This document shows, piece after piece, positions 1 through 8,294 of a DNA stretch of 64,000 nt (position 1 is the stretch's first letter; each line of letters starts with the position of its first letter). Where the stretch lies: positions 113,194 to 177,193 of the forward strand of contig NZ_BMUF01000009.1 of assembly GCF_014650055.1 (NCBI RefSeq), given 5' to 3'. The position numbers were made by a program, and so were the translations under genes. Below the pieces are notes generated by a model. That model searched no databases and had not been told where the DNA came from. It saw only the letters and a list, made by a program, of their open reading frames with translations. This DNA is from Streptomyces malachitofuscus. GTDB taxonomy: Bacteria; Actinomycetota; Actinomycetes; Streptomycetales; Streptomycetaceae.

Positions 1-2
1 CC

Positions 3-590
3 CGGCGCAGGGCGTCGGGGTACGTCGCCAGCAGGCGCGGGGCCTCGGCGTTCCAGAGGGCGGCGAGGTCGTCCAGCGCCGTGGCCAGGGACTTCCGGAG
101 GTGACGCCGGCCGCCCAGGGCCCTCCCTCTCGGCCTCCGGCCTGGAGGTGGGCGCTCCCGGGTTCACCCGGACGACGGCTGAGGGAGTAGCCGGTGCGGC
201 GGGTGGGGACATGCCCCGCGTCTTCAGGGCAACGGGTCAGCGGGCATCGCGTTGTCCGGCCGGCGGAGGGACTCCCGCAACAGGTCCCAGCCCTCACGGC
301 GCAGGGCGTCGGGGTGCGTCGCCAGCAGGCGTGGGGCCTCGGCGTTCCAGCGGGCGGCGAGGTCGTCCAGCGCCGTGGCCAGGGACCTCCGGAGGTGACG
401 CCGGCCGCCCAGGGCCCTCCCTCTCGGCCTCCGGCCTGGAGGTGGGCGCTCCCGGGTTCACCCGGACGACGGCTGAGGGAGTACCCGGTGGGGCGGGTGG
501 GGACATGCCCCGCGTCTTCAGGGCAACGGGTCAGCGGGCATCGCGTTGCCCGGCCGGCGGAGGGACTCCCGCAACAGGTCCTGGCCGTCC
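3..590. repeat. 294-bp tandem duplication of a gene's 3' end
   Basis: The block starting at 3 recurs at 297 and again at 591, a period of 294 bp (98 codons). The copy starting at 591 is the genuine 3' part of the gene read on the minus strand. The two upstream copies diverge from it beyond about 118 and 412. Each copy encodes the same roughly 60-residue C-terminal tail on the minus strand, ending in PADPLP with stops at 224 and 518. The copy at the window edge is incomplete, so the array may continue to the left. Confidence 0.85.
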
Positions 591-1334
591 CGGCGCAGGG
601 CGTCGGGGTACGTCGCCAGCAGGCGCGGGGCCTCGGCGTTCCAGAGGGCGGTGAGGTCGTCCAGGGCGTTGTTCAGGGACCGCTGGAGAGGGCGCCGGCC
701 GAGGCGGAGGGCGACGGCCGCCGCCGGGCGGTACAGGCGACGGCCCCGGACGCGTACGGTGACCGTCACGCGCCAGCGGCCGTCGGGCCCGCCGGGCGCG
801 GGCACCGCCCGTAGTTCGGCCCGGCCCGCGCCGTACTCCAGGCGTACCCGCAGCGGTGCCGTGCGTACGGGACGGCCCGAGTCCGCGGCCGCCCACCAGT
901 CGTCGCAGCGCAGCCGGGCCGCGCCGCCCACCCGGGACAGCGCGGACCACACGTGTGCCACCCGGGCACGCCCGTCGATCTCGACGAGGCGCGGACGCTC
1001 CGGACGGTGCAACGCGCCCCGCGCCCCGCGCCTCGACGTCGCCGTCCGGCCCCGACACGGCGAGCGCGAGCCGCAGCGCACGCCGGCGGCTCCACTCCTC
1101 CACGGTGACCCGTCCCGTCTCCTCGGCGTCCCCGGAGCTCTCGTACACGGCTCCCGGCCGCAGATGCCTCCCCTCGGCGTGCCGTACGTCCGGCACGGCC
1201 CGACCGTCCGGCAGCAGCACCCGTCCCGCCTCCGCGCGGCTGCTCTCCATCAGATCCAGCAGGGCGGCGAGGGCGTCGGCGAGCCAGGGACGCGGGACGG
1301 GTTCGAGGGACACCGTGTGACGGAGAACGGCCAT
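518..1334 (-). pseudogene. Conserved hypothetical protein with an apparent internal frameshift
   Basis: Product not recognised. The first frame starts with ATG at 1334 (MAVLRHTVSLEPVPRPW) and reads sensibly to about codon 100. Protein-like sequence then continues in the frame that ends at 518, with segments such as RLVEIDGRARVAHVWSAL and WNAEAPRLLATYPDALRR. The switch falls near 1014-1030, where GCGCCCC is directly repeated, a typical slippage site. Joined, the protein would be about 270 residues with no membrane segment or signal peptide visible. The tail is duplicated downstream. This could be a true mutation or a sequencing error in a GC-rich run. Confidence 0.6.
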
Positions 1335-1443
1335 GGGGCCGGCGTGGCGAACCGCCCGCGGGCCGGTCCATGCCCGGCCGCGGCAGGAACGGCGCCGGTG
1401 CCCTTCCGGTGCCCGGCAGCGGGTATGCCGGGCCGCCGTGGGG

Positions 1444-1884
1444 TCAGTCCTGGACCAGGGTGACGTCCTTGTGTCCGACCGCGTGCGGGACGGGCAGCAG
1501 CATGAGGCCGCTGGGGCGCAGTTCCATGACCGTCGCCTCGACGTGCGCCGAGCCGGCCTTCAGGGTGTCACCCGTCACCCGGCCGGTGTTCTTCCAGTGG
1601 TGCTCCTTGCCGTCGCACACCGCGTGGGTGCCCCCGATGCCGTAGCGGATCCCCGGGTCGGACTGGCTGATCGAGGAGCCGACGAAGACGCGGCCGGTGG
1701 CGGCGGCACAGCGGTAGGTACCGGAGAGGGTGATGGTGCCGTCGGCGGCGATGTGCCCCTTGGCGTCGACCGTCACGGACTCCTTGGGCGCGGCCTGCGC
1801 GGCCGCCGAGGGGGCTGCCGCGGCGGCGCCGAGCAGCAGGAGCGCGGCACCGGCCGCCGCGCCGAGGAAGGGACGTACAGGCAC
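1444..1884 (-). CDS. Secreted DUF6299-like protein
   Basis: A 146-residue protein of unknown function. I chose the GTG at 1884 because GGAGG sits about 6 nt upstream and the product then begins directly with a Sec signal: VPVRP, a run rich in Ala and Leu, and an APSAAAQAAP cleavage region. The mature part (VTVDAKGHIAADGTITLSGTYRC, later AVCDGKEHHW) matches what I remember of the DUF6299 family, small exported beta-rich proteins with two conserved cysteines. An upstream ATG at 1983 would bury the signal peptide. It stands alone, divergent from the DUF5999 gene. Confidence 0.75.
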   Translation of the reverse strand: MPVRPFLGAAAGAALLLLGAAAAAPSAAAQAAPKESVTVDAKGHIAADGTITLSGTYRCAAATGRVFVGSSISQSDPGIRYGIGGTHAVCDGKEHHWKNTGRVTGDTLKAGSAHVEATVMELRPSGLMLLPVPHAVGHKDVTLVQD

Positions 1885-2117
1885 GGGGAAACCTCCAGGA
1901 ATGTGTGGAATGAGGCTTTCCACCAGTACCCGGCCCGAGGGCCCGCGGCCACCCGTCGTCACCCCTTCGGCGGTGCGGGGCATCGGCCGTCGGGGAACGG
2001 TCCCGGGATTGTCCTGGAGCTGTCACGTTTCATGGCGGGCCGTTCCGATGAGTTCGCGGGCGGCGCATGGTCTGTTCATACGGCCCGTTCGGATCGTCAC
2101 CGATGTGGAGGTGCGCC

Positions 2118-2312
2118 ATGTGTGCCCACCAGCCTTCCTGCCCCCGGAACGAGTCCCGCGCCCCGCATGTGGTGGCCGCCCACCCCGAGCAGGGGTGGAG
2201 CCTGCTGTGCGACGGCGTGATCGTCTTCGACGACACCGGTGAGCTGCTCCCCGACGGCCGGGTGATCGCCCCGCACCGGGTCCCCGCCGACCACCTCGTG
2301 GTCGCTGCCTGA
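2118..2312 (+). CDS. DUF5999 family small protein
   Basis: A 64-residue protein, MCAHQPSCPRNESRAP..., containing the family signature HPEQGWSLLCDGVIVFDDTG and ELLPDGRVIAPHR. DUF5999 proteins are near-universal in Streptomyces and have no assigned function. The start at 2118 is set by GGAG at 2107 and by the typical MCxHQPxCP opening; in-frame upstream ATGs lack this. Cysteines near the start could bind metal, which is inference only. The gene is convergent with the hydrolase at 2343. Confidence 0.85.
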   Translation: MCAHQPSCPRNESRAPHVVAAHPEQGWSLLCDGVIVFDDTGELLPDGRVIAPHRVPADHLVVAA

Positions 2313-2342
2313 CTCCGGCCGCGGCACCCGTCCCGCCTCCGC

Positions 2343-3167
2343 TCAGCCGTCCGCGACGAACCACCGCAGCAGGGAGGCGAGCCGCTCCGGCCGGTCCTCG
2401 GCGATCAGCGTCCGCGTGTGCTTGAGCTCCACCAGCCGGCCCCGGGGCAGCAGTTCGGCCAGGAGGCGGCCGTGTTCGCGGGGCATCATCCGGTCCTCGG
2501 CCGCCCAGACGACCAGCGCGGGCCGGTCGAAGTACCGCAGGCCCTGGGCGGCCTCGAGCAGTTCGGACCGCCGGACGTGGGTTCCGTAGTGCCGGAAGTC
2601 CCGCCGGATCGCCGGGTCGGTGCGCAGGGGCCGCAGCCACCGGTCGACGATCTCGTCCGGCACCGGGCGCTTGGTGAGCGCGCCGAAGCCGATGGGGAGT
2701 CTGCGCAGCGGTTTCAGGCCCAGCGTGCGGACCATGAGCGGGATGCCCCCGGGGACCCGGCAGGCCGCGGTGATCATTTTGCCGGGCAGGCCCGGCGGGT
2801 AGTTGTCGAAGGCCTCGCAGGAGATCAGCACCAGCCGGGCCAGTCGCTCGGGGTGCCGGGCGGCGACCGTCTGGGCGCGTCCGCAGTCGCTCTCGACGAG
2901 GGTGACGTCCCGCAGGTCCAGCCGGTCAAGGAACTCCACGATCAGCTCATTGACCAGGTCGGGCGTGGGCGGCCGGGACATCGGCCTGCGGTGCGAGCCG
3001 TACGGCAGGGTCGGCGCGAGGATCCGGTGACCGGTCCGCAGTCCGGCGATGACCTTCCGCCAGACGGAGGAGTCGTGCAGGAGTCCGTGCAGCAGCACGA
3101 CGACCGGTCCCTCACCTCCGGTGTCCTCGTACTCGATCGTGCCCGCGCTCAGTTCGATCTCCGGCAT
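2343..3167 (-). CDS. Alpha/beta hydrolase
   Basis: A 274-residue alpha/beta-hydrolase. The oxyanion region is VVLLHGLLHDSSVW, residues 23-37. The nucleophile elbow is unusual: LVESDCGRAQ around residue 92, where relatives have VGNDTGGA or GHSMGG, so the nucleophile would be Asp or Cys rather than Ser. The acid is probably in WAAEDRMMP and the histidine in LKHTRTL near residue 250. The substrate is unknown. It is a single gene facing DUF5999. The gap to the RidA gene upstream is only 26 nt, so it may be the last cistron of the acd-ridA unit. Confidence 0.8.
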   Translation of the reverse strand: MPEIELSAGTIEYEDTGGEGPVVVLLHGLLHDSSVWRKVIAGLRTGHRILAPTLPYGSHRRPMSRPPTPDLVNELIVEFLDRLDLRDVTLVESDCGRAQTVAARHPERLARLVLISCEAFDNYPPGLPGKMITAACRVPGGIPLMVRTLGLKPLRRLPIGFGALTKRPVPDEIVDRWLRPLRTDPAIRRDFRHYGTHVRRSELLEAAQGLRYFDRPALVVWAAEDRMMPREHGRLLAELLPRGRLVELKHTRTLIAEDRPERLASLLRWFVADG

Positions 3168-3193
3168 GACGCCAGGCTAGGGCCGGTCACCGC

Positions 3194-3592
3194 TCAGGGC
3201 AGCAGCGCGAAGCCGTCGAGCTCCACGAGTGCCTGATCGTCCCACAGGCGGACCACTTCGACGACCGCCATCGCCGGGTAGTCGCGTCCGGCCAACTCCC
3301 GCCACACGGCGCCGATTTCCCGGGCGTGGGTGCGGTAGGCGGCGACGTCGGTGGCGTACACGGTGACGCGGGCCAGATCGGCGGGGGCGCCCCCGGCGGC
3401 GCGCAGCGCGGTGAGCAGATTGGTGAGGGCGCGGCCGAACTGTTCGGGCAGGGTGTCGCCGACGACCTTGCCGTCGGAGTCGAGCGCGGTCTGGCCGGCC
3501 AGGAACACCAGCCGGGAGCCGGTGGCGACGACGGCGTGCGAGAAGCCGGCCGGCGGGGAGAGTTCGGGCGGGTTGACGCGCTCGGCGGTCAC
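3194..3592 (-). CDS. RidA family enamine/imine deaminase
   Basis: A 132-residue RidA/YjgF/UK114 protein. Typical features are the N-terminal SHAVVATGSRLVFLAGQT strand, the QFGRALTNLLTALRAAGG helix and the VTVYATDVAAYRTH segment. Family members are trimeric and hydrolyse reactive enamines or imines to ketones plus ammonia. The GTG start at 3592 overlaps the acyl-CoA dehydrogenase stop (GTGA), so the two are translationally coupled. The usual Arg in the C-terminal active-site strand is not obvious here (the strand reads MAVVEVVRLW), so activity on canonical 2-aminoacrylate is uncertain. A role on the amino-cyclohexenone CoA intermediate of this locus is my inference. Confidence 0.85.
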   Translation of the reverse strand: MTAERVNPPELSPPAGFSHAVVATGSRLVFLAGQTALDSDGKVVGDTLPEQFGRALTNLLTALRAAGGAPADLARVTVYATDVAAYRTHAREIGAVWRELAGRDYPAMAVVEVVRLWDDQALVELDGFALLP

Positions 3593-4716
3593 CGGTCCTC
3601 CAGGTTCTTGTACGACTCCTTGGCGATGATGTCCCGCTGCACCTCGCTGGCCCCCTCGTAGATGCGGGGTGCGCGGACCTCCCGGTAGAGGTGTTCGAGC
3701 AGGTGCCCGCGCTCCAGGGCGCGCGCACCGTGCAACTGGACGGCCCGGTCGACGACGTACTGCGCGGTCTCGGTGGCGAGCAGCTTCGCCATCGCCGAGC
3801 GCCGGGGGACGTCGGCGGCGCCCGCGTCGTACGCCGTGGCCGCCGCGTACACCATCAGCCGGGCCGCCTCCGTGCGCAGGGCCATCTCGGCGACCTGGTG
3901 GGCGACGGACTGCAGGTCCTTCAGCTTGCCGCCGAAGGCGTCCCGCCGGGCGGTGTGGGCGAGGGTGGCGTCCAGCGCGGCCTGGGCCATGCCGACCGCG
4001 AAGGCGCCGACGCTGGGCCGGAAGAGGTTGAGGGTGCCCATGGCGACCCGGAAGCCGCCGTCCGGCTCGCCGAGCACGTCGTCGGCGCTCACCGGTACGG
4101 CGTCGAACCGGAGGGCCCCGATGGGGTGCGGGGAGAGCATGTCGAGGCGGCTGCCGGTGAGGCCGGGGCGGTCGGCGGGCACCAGGAAGGCGGTCACGCC
4201 GCGGGCGCCGGCGTCCGGGGTGGTGCGGGCGAAGACGGTGTAGAAGTCGGCGTCGGGGGCGTTGGAGATCCAGCACTTGTCGCCGGTGAGCCGCCAGCCG
4301 CCGGAGCCGTCCGGGTGGGCGGTGAGGGACAGGGCCGCCGCGTCGGAGCCGGCTCCCGGCTCGCTGAGCGCGAACGCCGCGACGACGCTGCCGTCACTCA
4401 CCCCGGCCAGCCAGCGCTCGCGCTGGGCGGGGGTGCCGTGGGCGTGCACCGGATGGGCGCCCAGGCCCTGGAGGGCGAGGGCGGTCTCCGCCTCGGTGCA
4501 TCCGTGGGCCAGGGACTCGCGCATCAGGCACAGGCCGAGCGCGCCGGAGGTGAACAGACGGGACAGCAGTCCCAGGGTGCCCAGTTCGGCGACGAGGGCG
4601 CGGTCGACCCGGCCGGGTTCACCCTTCTCCGCGAGCGGGCGCAGCCGCTGCGACGCCAGCTCGCGCAGCTCCGCGCACCAGGCGACTTGTCCCGGTTCGA
4701 GCGAGAATGCGGTCAT
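3589..4716 (-). CDS. Acyl-CoA dehydrogenase
   Basis: A 375-residue acyl-CoA dehydrogenase of normal length. The N-terminal helical domain is followed by the FAD/substrate segment AFALSEPGAGSDAAA (about residues 134-148), the beta domain GDKCWISNA, and the C-terminal helical domain with the RIYEGASEVQRDII motif that carries the catalytic Glu region. It would introduce an alpha-beta double bond in a CoA thioester while passing electrons to ETF. It is divergent from the CoA ligase across a 115-bp promoter region holding a shared operator-like box, and coupled to RidA. An alicyclic-CoA substrate is inferred from context. Confidence 0.9.
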   Translation of the reverse strand: MTAFSLEPGQVAWCAELRELASQRLRPLAEKGEPGRVDRALVAELGTLGLLSRLFTSGALGLCLMRESLAHGCTEAETALALQGLGAHPVHAHGTPAQRERWLAGVSDGSVVAAFALSEPGAGSDAAALSLTAHPDGSGGWRLTGDKCWISNAPDADFYTVFARTTPDAGARGVTAFLVPADRPGLTGSRLDMLSPHPIGALRFDAVPVSADDVLGEPDGGFRVAMGTLNLFRPSVGAFAVGMAQAALDATLAHTARRDAFGGKLKDLQSVAHQVAEMALRTEAARLMVYAAATAYDAGAADVPRRSAMAKLLATETAQYVVDRAVQLHGARALERGHLLEHLYREVRAPRIYEGASEVQRDIIAKESYKNLEDR

Positions 4717-4751
4717 CGCCGGTCCTTCCCTCGCGGCTGGGCCACTCCGAG

Positions 4752-4792
4752 GTTATCGCGGACCGTTGACTGTCGTCACCAACACGATACGC
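4752..4792. promoter_or_regulatory. Operator-like box A, divergent promoter
   Basis: GTTATC at 4752, then 9 nt, then TGACTGTCGTCAC (4767-4779), then CGATACGC (4785-4792). The core contains the inverted repeat TGAC-N4-GTCA. The same three blocks in the same order and orientation occur at 11621-11663. The box lies between acd (start 4716) and the ligase (start 4832), so one bound regulator could cover both promoters. The PaaX-type protein at 6477 is the obvious candidate. Confidence 0.65.
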
Positions 4793-4831
4793 TCCTGGTG
4801 CGAGCCCACCACGCCAAGGGGGCGAACCGCC

Positions 4832-6442
4832 ATGAATCCACGGGCCACCGCGCACGTCGACACCTTCGCCCGCGACCATCTCCCGCCACCCGACCAGTGG
4901 CCCGAGCTCTGCTTCGACCTGCCGGAGCTGCGCTACCCCGAGCGGCTGAACTGCGCCGCCGAACTGCTGAACGGCCCGCCCGACGACCGCCCGGTGTTCC
5001 ACACGCCCGACGGCACCACATGGACGTACGGCGAACTGCGGGCACGGGTGGACCGGCTCGCGCACATCCTCACCGGCGACCTCGGGGTCGTCCCCGGCAA
5101 CCGGGTGCTGCTGCGCGGTCCCACCACGCCGTGGCTGGCCGCGTGCTGGCTGGCGGTACTGAAGGCGGGCGCGGTCGCCGTCACCGTGCTGGCCCAGCAG
5201 CGCGCGCACGAGCTGAGCACCATCTGCTCGATCGCCGAGGTGCGCCACGCCCTGTGCGACGTCCGGGCCGTGGACGACCTCGCCAAGGCCGAGATCCCGG
5301 ACCTGCGGATCGCCACGTACGGCGGCGACTCACCGGACGACCTGCTGCGCCGTCCGGCGCCCGGCACACCGTACGAGGCGGTGCCGACCGCCGCCGACGA
5401 CGTCGCGCTGATCGCCTTCACCTCCGGCACCACCGGACGGCCCAAGGGCTGCATGCATTTCCACCGGGACGTGCCGGCCATCGCGGACACCTTCTCCCGG
5501 CACGTGCTCCAACCGGTCCCGGACGACGTCTTCGCCGGCAGTCCCCCGCTCGGCTTCACCTTCGGCCTGGGCGGCCTCGTGGTGTTCCCGATGCGGGCCG
5601 GCGCGAGCGCCCTGCTGCTCGAACAGGCGCACCCCGAGCAGCTGCTGGCGGCGATCGCCGAGCACCGGGTGTCGGTGCTGTTCACCGCGCCCACCGCCTA
5701 CCGGGCGATGCTCGGCGCGGCGGACTTCCACGACCTCTCCTCGCTGCGCCGTTGCGTCTCGGCGGGCGAGAACCTGCCGGCCGCCACCTGGAACGCCTGG
5801 TACGAACGCACCGGCCTGCGCATCATCAACGGCATCGGCGCCACCGAACTGCTGCACATCTTCGTCTCCGCCGCCGACGAGCTGATCAGGCCGGGAACGA
5901 CCGGAGTGCCGGTGCCCGGGTGGCAGGCGCGGGTGCAGGACGCGGACGGCGTCCCCGTGCCCGACGGTGAGCCGGGTCTGCTCGCGGTGCGCGGGCCCGT
6001 CGGCTGCCGCTATCTCGCCGACCCGCGCCAGCGGGACTACGTGCGGGACGGCTGGAACATCACCGGCGACACCTACGTCCGCGACCCCGACGGCTACTTC
6101 CGGTACGTGGCCCGCGCCGACGACATGATCATCTCGGCCGGGTACAACATCGCCGGACCCGAGGTCGAGGACGCCCTGCTGCGCCATCCGGACGTCGTGG
6201 AGGCGGCCGTGGTGGGGCGGCCGGACGAGGCACGCGGCCAGGTCGTGGTGGCGTACACGGTGGTCAAGGAGGGTGCCGAACGGGACGCCGAGGCGCTGCG
6301 CGCCTTCGTGAAGGTGGAGCTCGCACCCTACAAGTGCCCCCGCGAGATCGTCTTCATGGACGCCCTGCCGCGCACGGCCACCGGCAAGCTCCAGCGCTTC
6401 CGGCTGCGCGCTCCCGCCGGCACGGGAGATGACCAGGGCTGA
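4832..6442 (+). CDS. Benzoate/2-aminobenzoate-type CoA ligase
   Basis: A 536-residue adenylate-forming ligase. P-loop FTSGTTGRPKGCMHFH (about residues 196-211), A5 motif GIGATELLHIF, hinge TGDTYVRDPDGYFRYVARADD and the C-terminal catalytic Lys in PRTATGKLQRFRLR. The opening THxDTFARDHLPPPDQWPEL style resembles 2-aminobenzoate-CoA ligases. It activates an aromatic acid with ATP and CoA. ATG 4832 follows AAGGGGG. It is divergent from acd and followed by the PaaX regulator, so aryl-CoA catabolism is well supported. The exact acid (anthranilate or salicylate) cannot be read from the sequence. Confidence 0.88.
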   Translation: MNPRATAHVDTFARDHLPPPDQWPELCFDLPELRYPERLNCAAELLNGPPDDRPVFHTPDGTTWTYGELRARVDRLAHILTGDLGVVPGNRVLLRGPTTPWLAACWLAVLKAGAVAVTVLAQQRAHELSTICSIAEVRHALCDVRAVDDLAKAEIPDLRIATYGGDSPDDLLRRPAPGTPYEAVPTAADDVALIAFTSGTTGRPKGCMHFHRDVPAIADTFSRHVLQPVPDDVFAGSPPLGFTFGLGGLVVFPMRAGASALLLEQAHPEQLLAAIAEHRVSVLFTAPTAYRAMLGAADFHDLSSLRRCVSAGENLPAATWNAWYERTGLRIINGIGATELLHIFVSAADELIRPGTTGVPVPGWQARVQDADGVPVPDGEPGLLAVRGPVGCRYLADPRQRDYVRDGWNITGDTYVRDPDGYFRYVARADDMIISAGYNIAGPEVEDALLRHPDVVEAAVVGRPDEARGQVVVAYTVVKEGAERDAEALRAFVKVELAPYKCPREIVFMDALPRTATGKLQRFRLRAPAGTGDDQG

Positions 6443-6476
6443 TGCCGGGGAACAGTGCCCACCGGTACGACCTAAG

Positions 6477-7298
6477 ATGATCAACGTGTCCGACCAGCAT
6501 GCTCCACGGTCTCTCATCGTCACGCTCTACGGCGCGTACGGCCGCTTCGCGCCGGGCCCGGTGCCCGTCGCCGAACTGATCCGGCTGCTGGCCGCGGTCG
6601 GCGTGGACGCCCCGTCCGTGCGTTCCTCGGTGTCCCGGCTCAAACGGCGCGGACTGCTCGTCCCCGCGCGCACCGCACGGGGCGCCGCCGGGTACGAATT
6701 GTCCTCGGACGCCCGCCAGTTGCTGGACGACGGCGACCGGCGCATCTACGCCACCGCCCCGCCGCGGGACGAGGGCTGGGTGCTCGCCGTGTTCTCCGTG
6801 CCGGAGTCCGAGCGGCAGAAGCGGCACGTGCTGCGCTCCCGGCTGTCCGGCCTCGGCTTCGGCACGGCGGCGCCGGGCGTGTGGATCGCGCCCGCGCGGC
6901 TGTACGAGGAGACCAGGCACACCCTGGAGCGCCTGCGGCTGGACGGGTACGTCGACCTCTTCCGCGGTGAGCACCTCGGTTTCGCGCCCACCGCGGACGC
7001 GGTCGCGCGCTGGTGGGACCTGGCCGGGATCGCCAAGCAGCACGAGGCGTTCCTGGACCGGCACGCGCCCGTGCTGCGCTCCTGGGAGGAGCGGACCGAC
7101 ACCCCGCCCGAGGCGGCCTACCGCGACTACCTCCTCGCCCTGGACTCGTGGCGCCATCTGCCCTACGCCGATCCGGGCCTGCCCGCCGCCCTGCTCCCCC
7201 CGGACTGGCCCGGTACCCGCTCGGCGGCCGTCTTCCAGGCGTTGCACGAGCGACTCCGCGACGCGGGGGCCCGCTATGCGGCCCCGGAGCCCGCATGA
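6477..7298 (+). CDS. PaaX-type transcriptional regulator
   Basis: A 273-residue regulator. The N-terminal winged HTH reads SLIVTLYGAYGRFAPG, then APSVRSSVSRLKRRGLLVP (about residues 40-62). The PaaX C-terminal domain follows with WVLAVFSVPESERQKRHVLRSRL and GFGTAAPGVWIAPARL. PaaX represses phenylacetate catabolism and is relieved by phenylacetyl-CoA; a paralogue sensing another aryl-CoA is the simplest reading here. ATG 6477 is 34 nt after the ligase stop. GTG at 6486 is an alternative start. It probably binds the paired boxes at 4752 and 11621. Confidence 0.85.
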   Translation: MINVSDQHAPRSLIVTLYGAYGRFAPGPVPVAELIRLLAAVGVDAPSVRSSVSRLKRRGLLVPARTARGAAGYELSSDARQLLDDGDRRIYATAPPRDEGWVLAVFSVPESERQKRHVLRSRLSGLGFGTAAPGVWIAPARLYEETRHTLERLRLDGYVDLFRGEHLGFAPTADAVARWWDLAGIAKQHEAFLDRHAPVLRSWEERTDTPPEAAYRDYLLALDSWRHLPYADPGLPAALLPPDWPGTRSAAVFQALHERLRDAGARYAAPEPA

Positions 7299-7403
7299 TC
7301 CGTACGGCCCGCCCGAGTGGCATGCGTCACATTTCCCGGCGGCAAGGGAACCTTTAAGACCTTCCGACCCTCTTCTCAGATTTCTCACCTACCGTCGGGC
7401 CGC

Positions 7404-8288
7404 ATGAGTCTCCTGCGCAACGTGAACCGGGCCCTCACCGTCACCACCGGCCTCCAGGTGCGGCGGGCTCCACGCAACCCCTCCTCGCGGCCGGGCCTCA
7501 ATCCGGCGGAGCGCCCGGCGGCCCCGTACCACTGTCCGTCGTCCGCGGAATCGGCGACCGACCGGTTGCTGCGGCAACCGGTCTTCATCATCTCGTCCAT
7601 CCGCTCCGGCTCCACGCTGCTGCGCATGATGCTGGGGGCCCACTCCCGGCTCCACGCGCCGCACGAACTGCACCTCGGCGCGATCGACGTCACCTGCGCC
7701 AACTGGTTCTCGGAACGCGCCATGGGCGCCCTCGGCCTGGACCGCGGCGACCTGGAGCACCTGCTGTGGGACCGCGTCATGCACCGCGAACTGGTCAAGT
7801 CCGACAAGGAGTTCATCGTCGAGAAGACGCCGGCCAACGCCTACATGTACCGGCGGATCCGGGACTGCTGGCCCGACGCCCGGTTCGTCTTCCTGCTGCG
7901 CCACCCGGAGTCCGTCGCCCGTTCCTGGCACGAGAGCGACCCCGTCAAGCGGCCGTACGACAAGGCCGTGACCGACGTCCTGCGCTACATGGACGCCGTC
8001 GAGAAGGCGCGCACCGCCGAAGCGGACGGCTGCACCGTGCGCTACGAGGACATCACCGCCGACCCCGAGCGGGAGATGCGCCGGCTGTGCGCGTTCCTCG
8101 GCATCGACTACGAGCCGGGCATGCTCCAGTACGGGAAGAAGAGCGGCGGCGAGCTGGTCAGAGGGCTCGGCGACTGGCGCGACAACATCCGCACCGGCAC
8201 GGTGCAGCCGGGACGTCCGCTGCCCCGGCAGGACGAGGTTCCCGAACGGCTGCGCGCGATGTGCGAGGCGTGGGGCTACGGGTCCTGA
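7404..8288 (+). CDS. Sulfotransferase family protein
   Basis: A 294-residue PAPS-dependent-type sulfotransferase. The 5'-phosphosulfate loop is ISSIRSGSTLLRMML (about residues 62-76), with the family's RSGST core. The 3'-phosphate loop region is RFVFLLRHPESVARSW near residue 160. The acceptor is unknown; bacterial members modify carbohydrates or natural products. ATG at 7404 was chosen over the upstream in-frame ATG at 7317 because it begins the conserved region after an AT-rich promoter-like stretch (7340-7395). It interrupts the aryl-CoA locus and is convergent with the hydroxylase, six bases apart. Confidence 0.82.
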   Translation: MSLLRNVNRALTVTTGLQVRRAPRNPSSRPGLNPAERPAAPYHCPSSAESATDRLLRQPVFIISSIRSGSTLLRMMLGAHSRLHAPHELHLGAIDVTCANWFSERAMGALGLDRGDLEHLLWDRVMHRELVKSDKEFIVEKTPANAYMYRRIRDCWPDARFVFLLRHPESVARSWHESDPVKRPYDKAVTDVLRYMDAVEKARTAEADGCTVRYEDITADPEREMRRLCAFLGIDYEPGMLQYGKKSGGELVRGLGDWRDNIRTGTVQPGRPLPRQDEVPERLRAMCEAWGYGS

Positions 8289-8294
8289 GCGCAG

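Noticed and set aside
148..814. Plus-strand ORFs at the window start
   Set aside because: They are the antisense of the duplicated gene tail; their apparent internal repeat is only the 294-bp DNA repeat.
2343..3167. Haloalkane dehalogenase
   Set aside because: The nucleophile elbow ESDCGRA differs from the typical D-W-G motif and the halide-binding Trp/Asn pair could not be identified.
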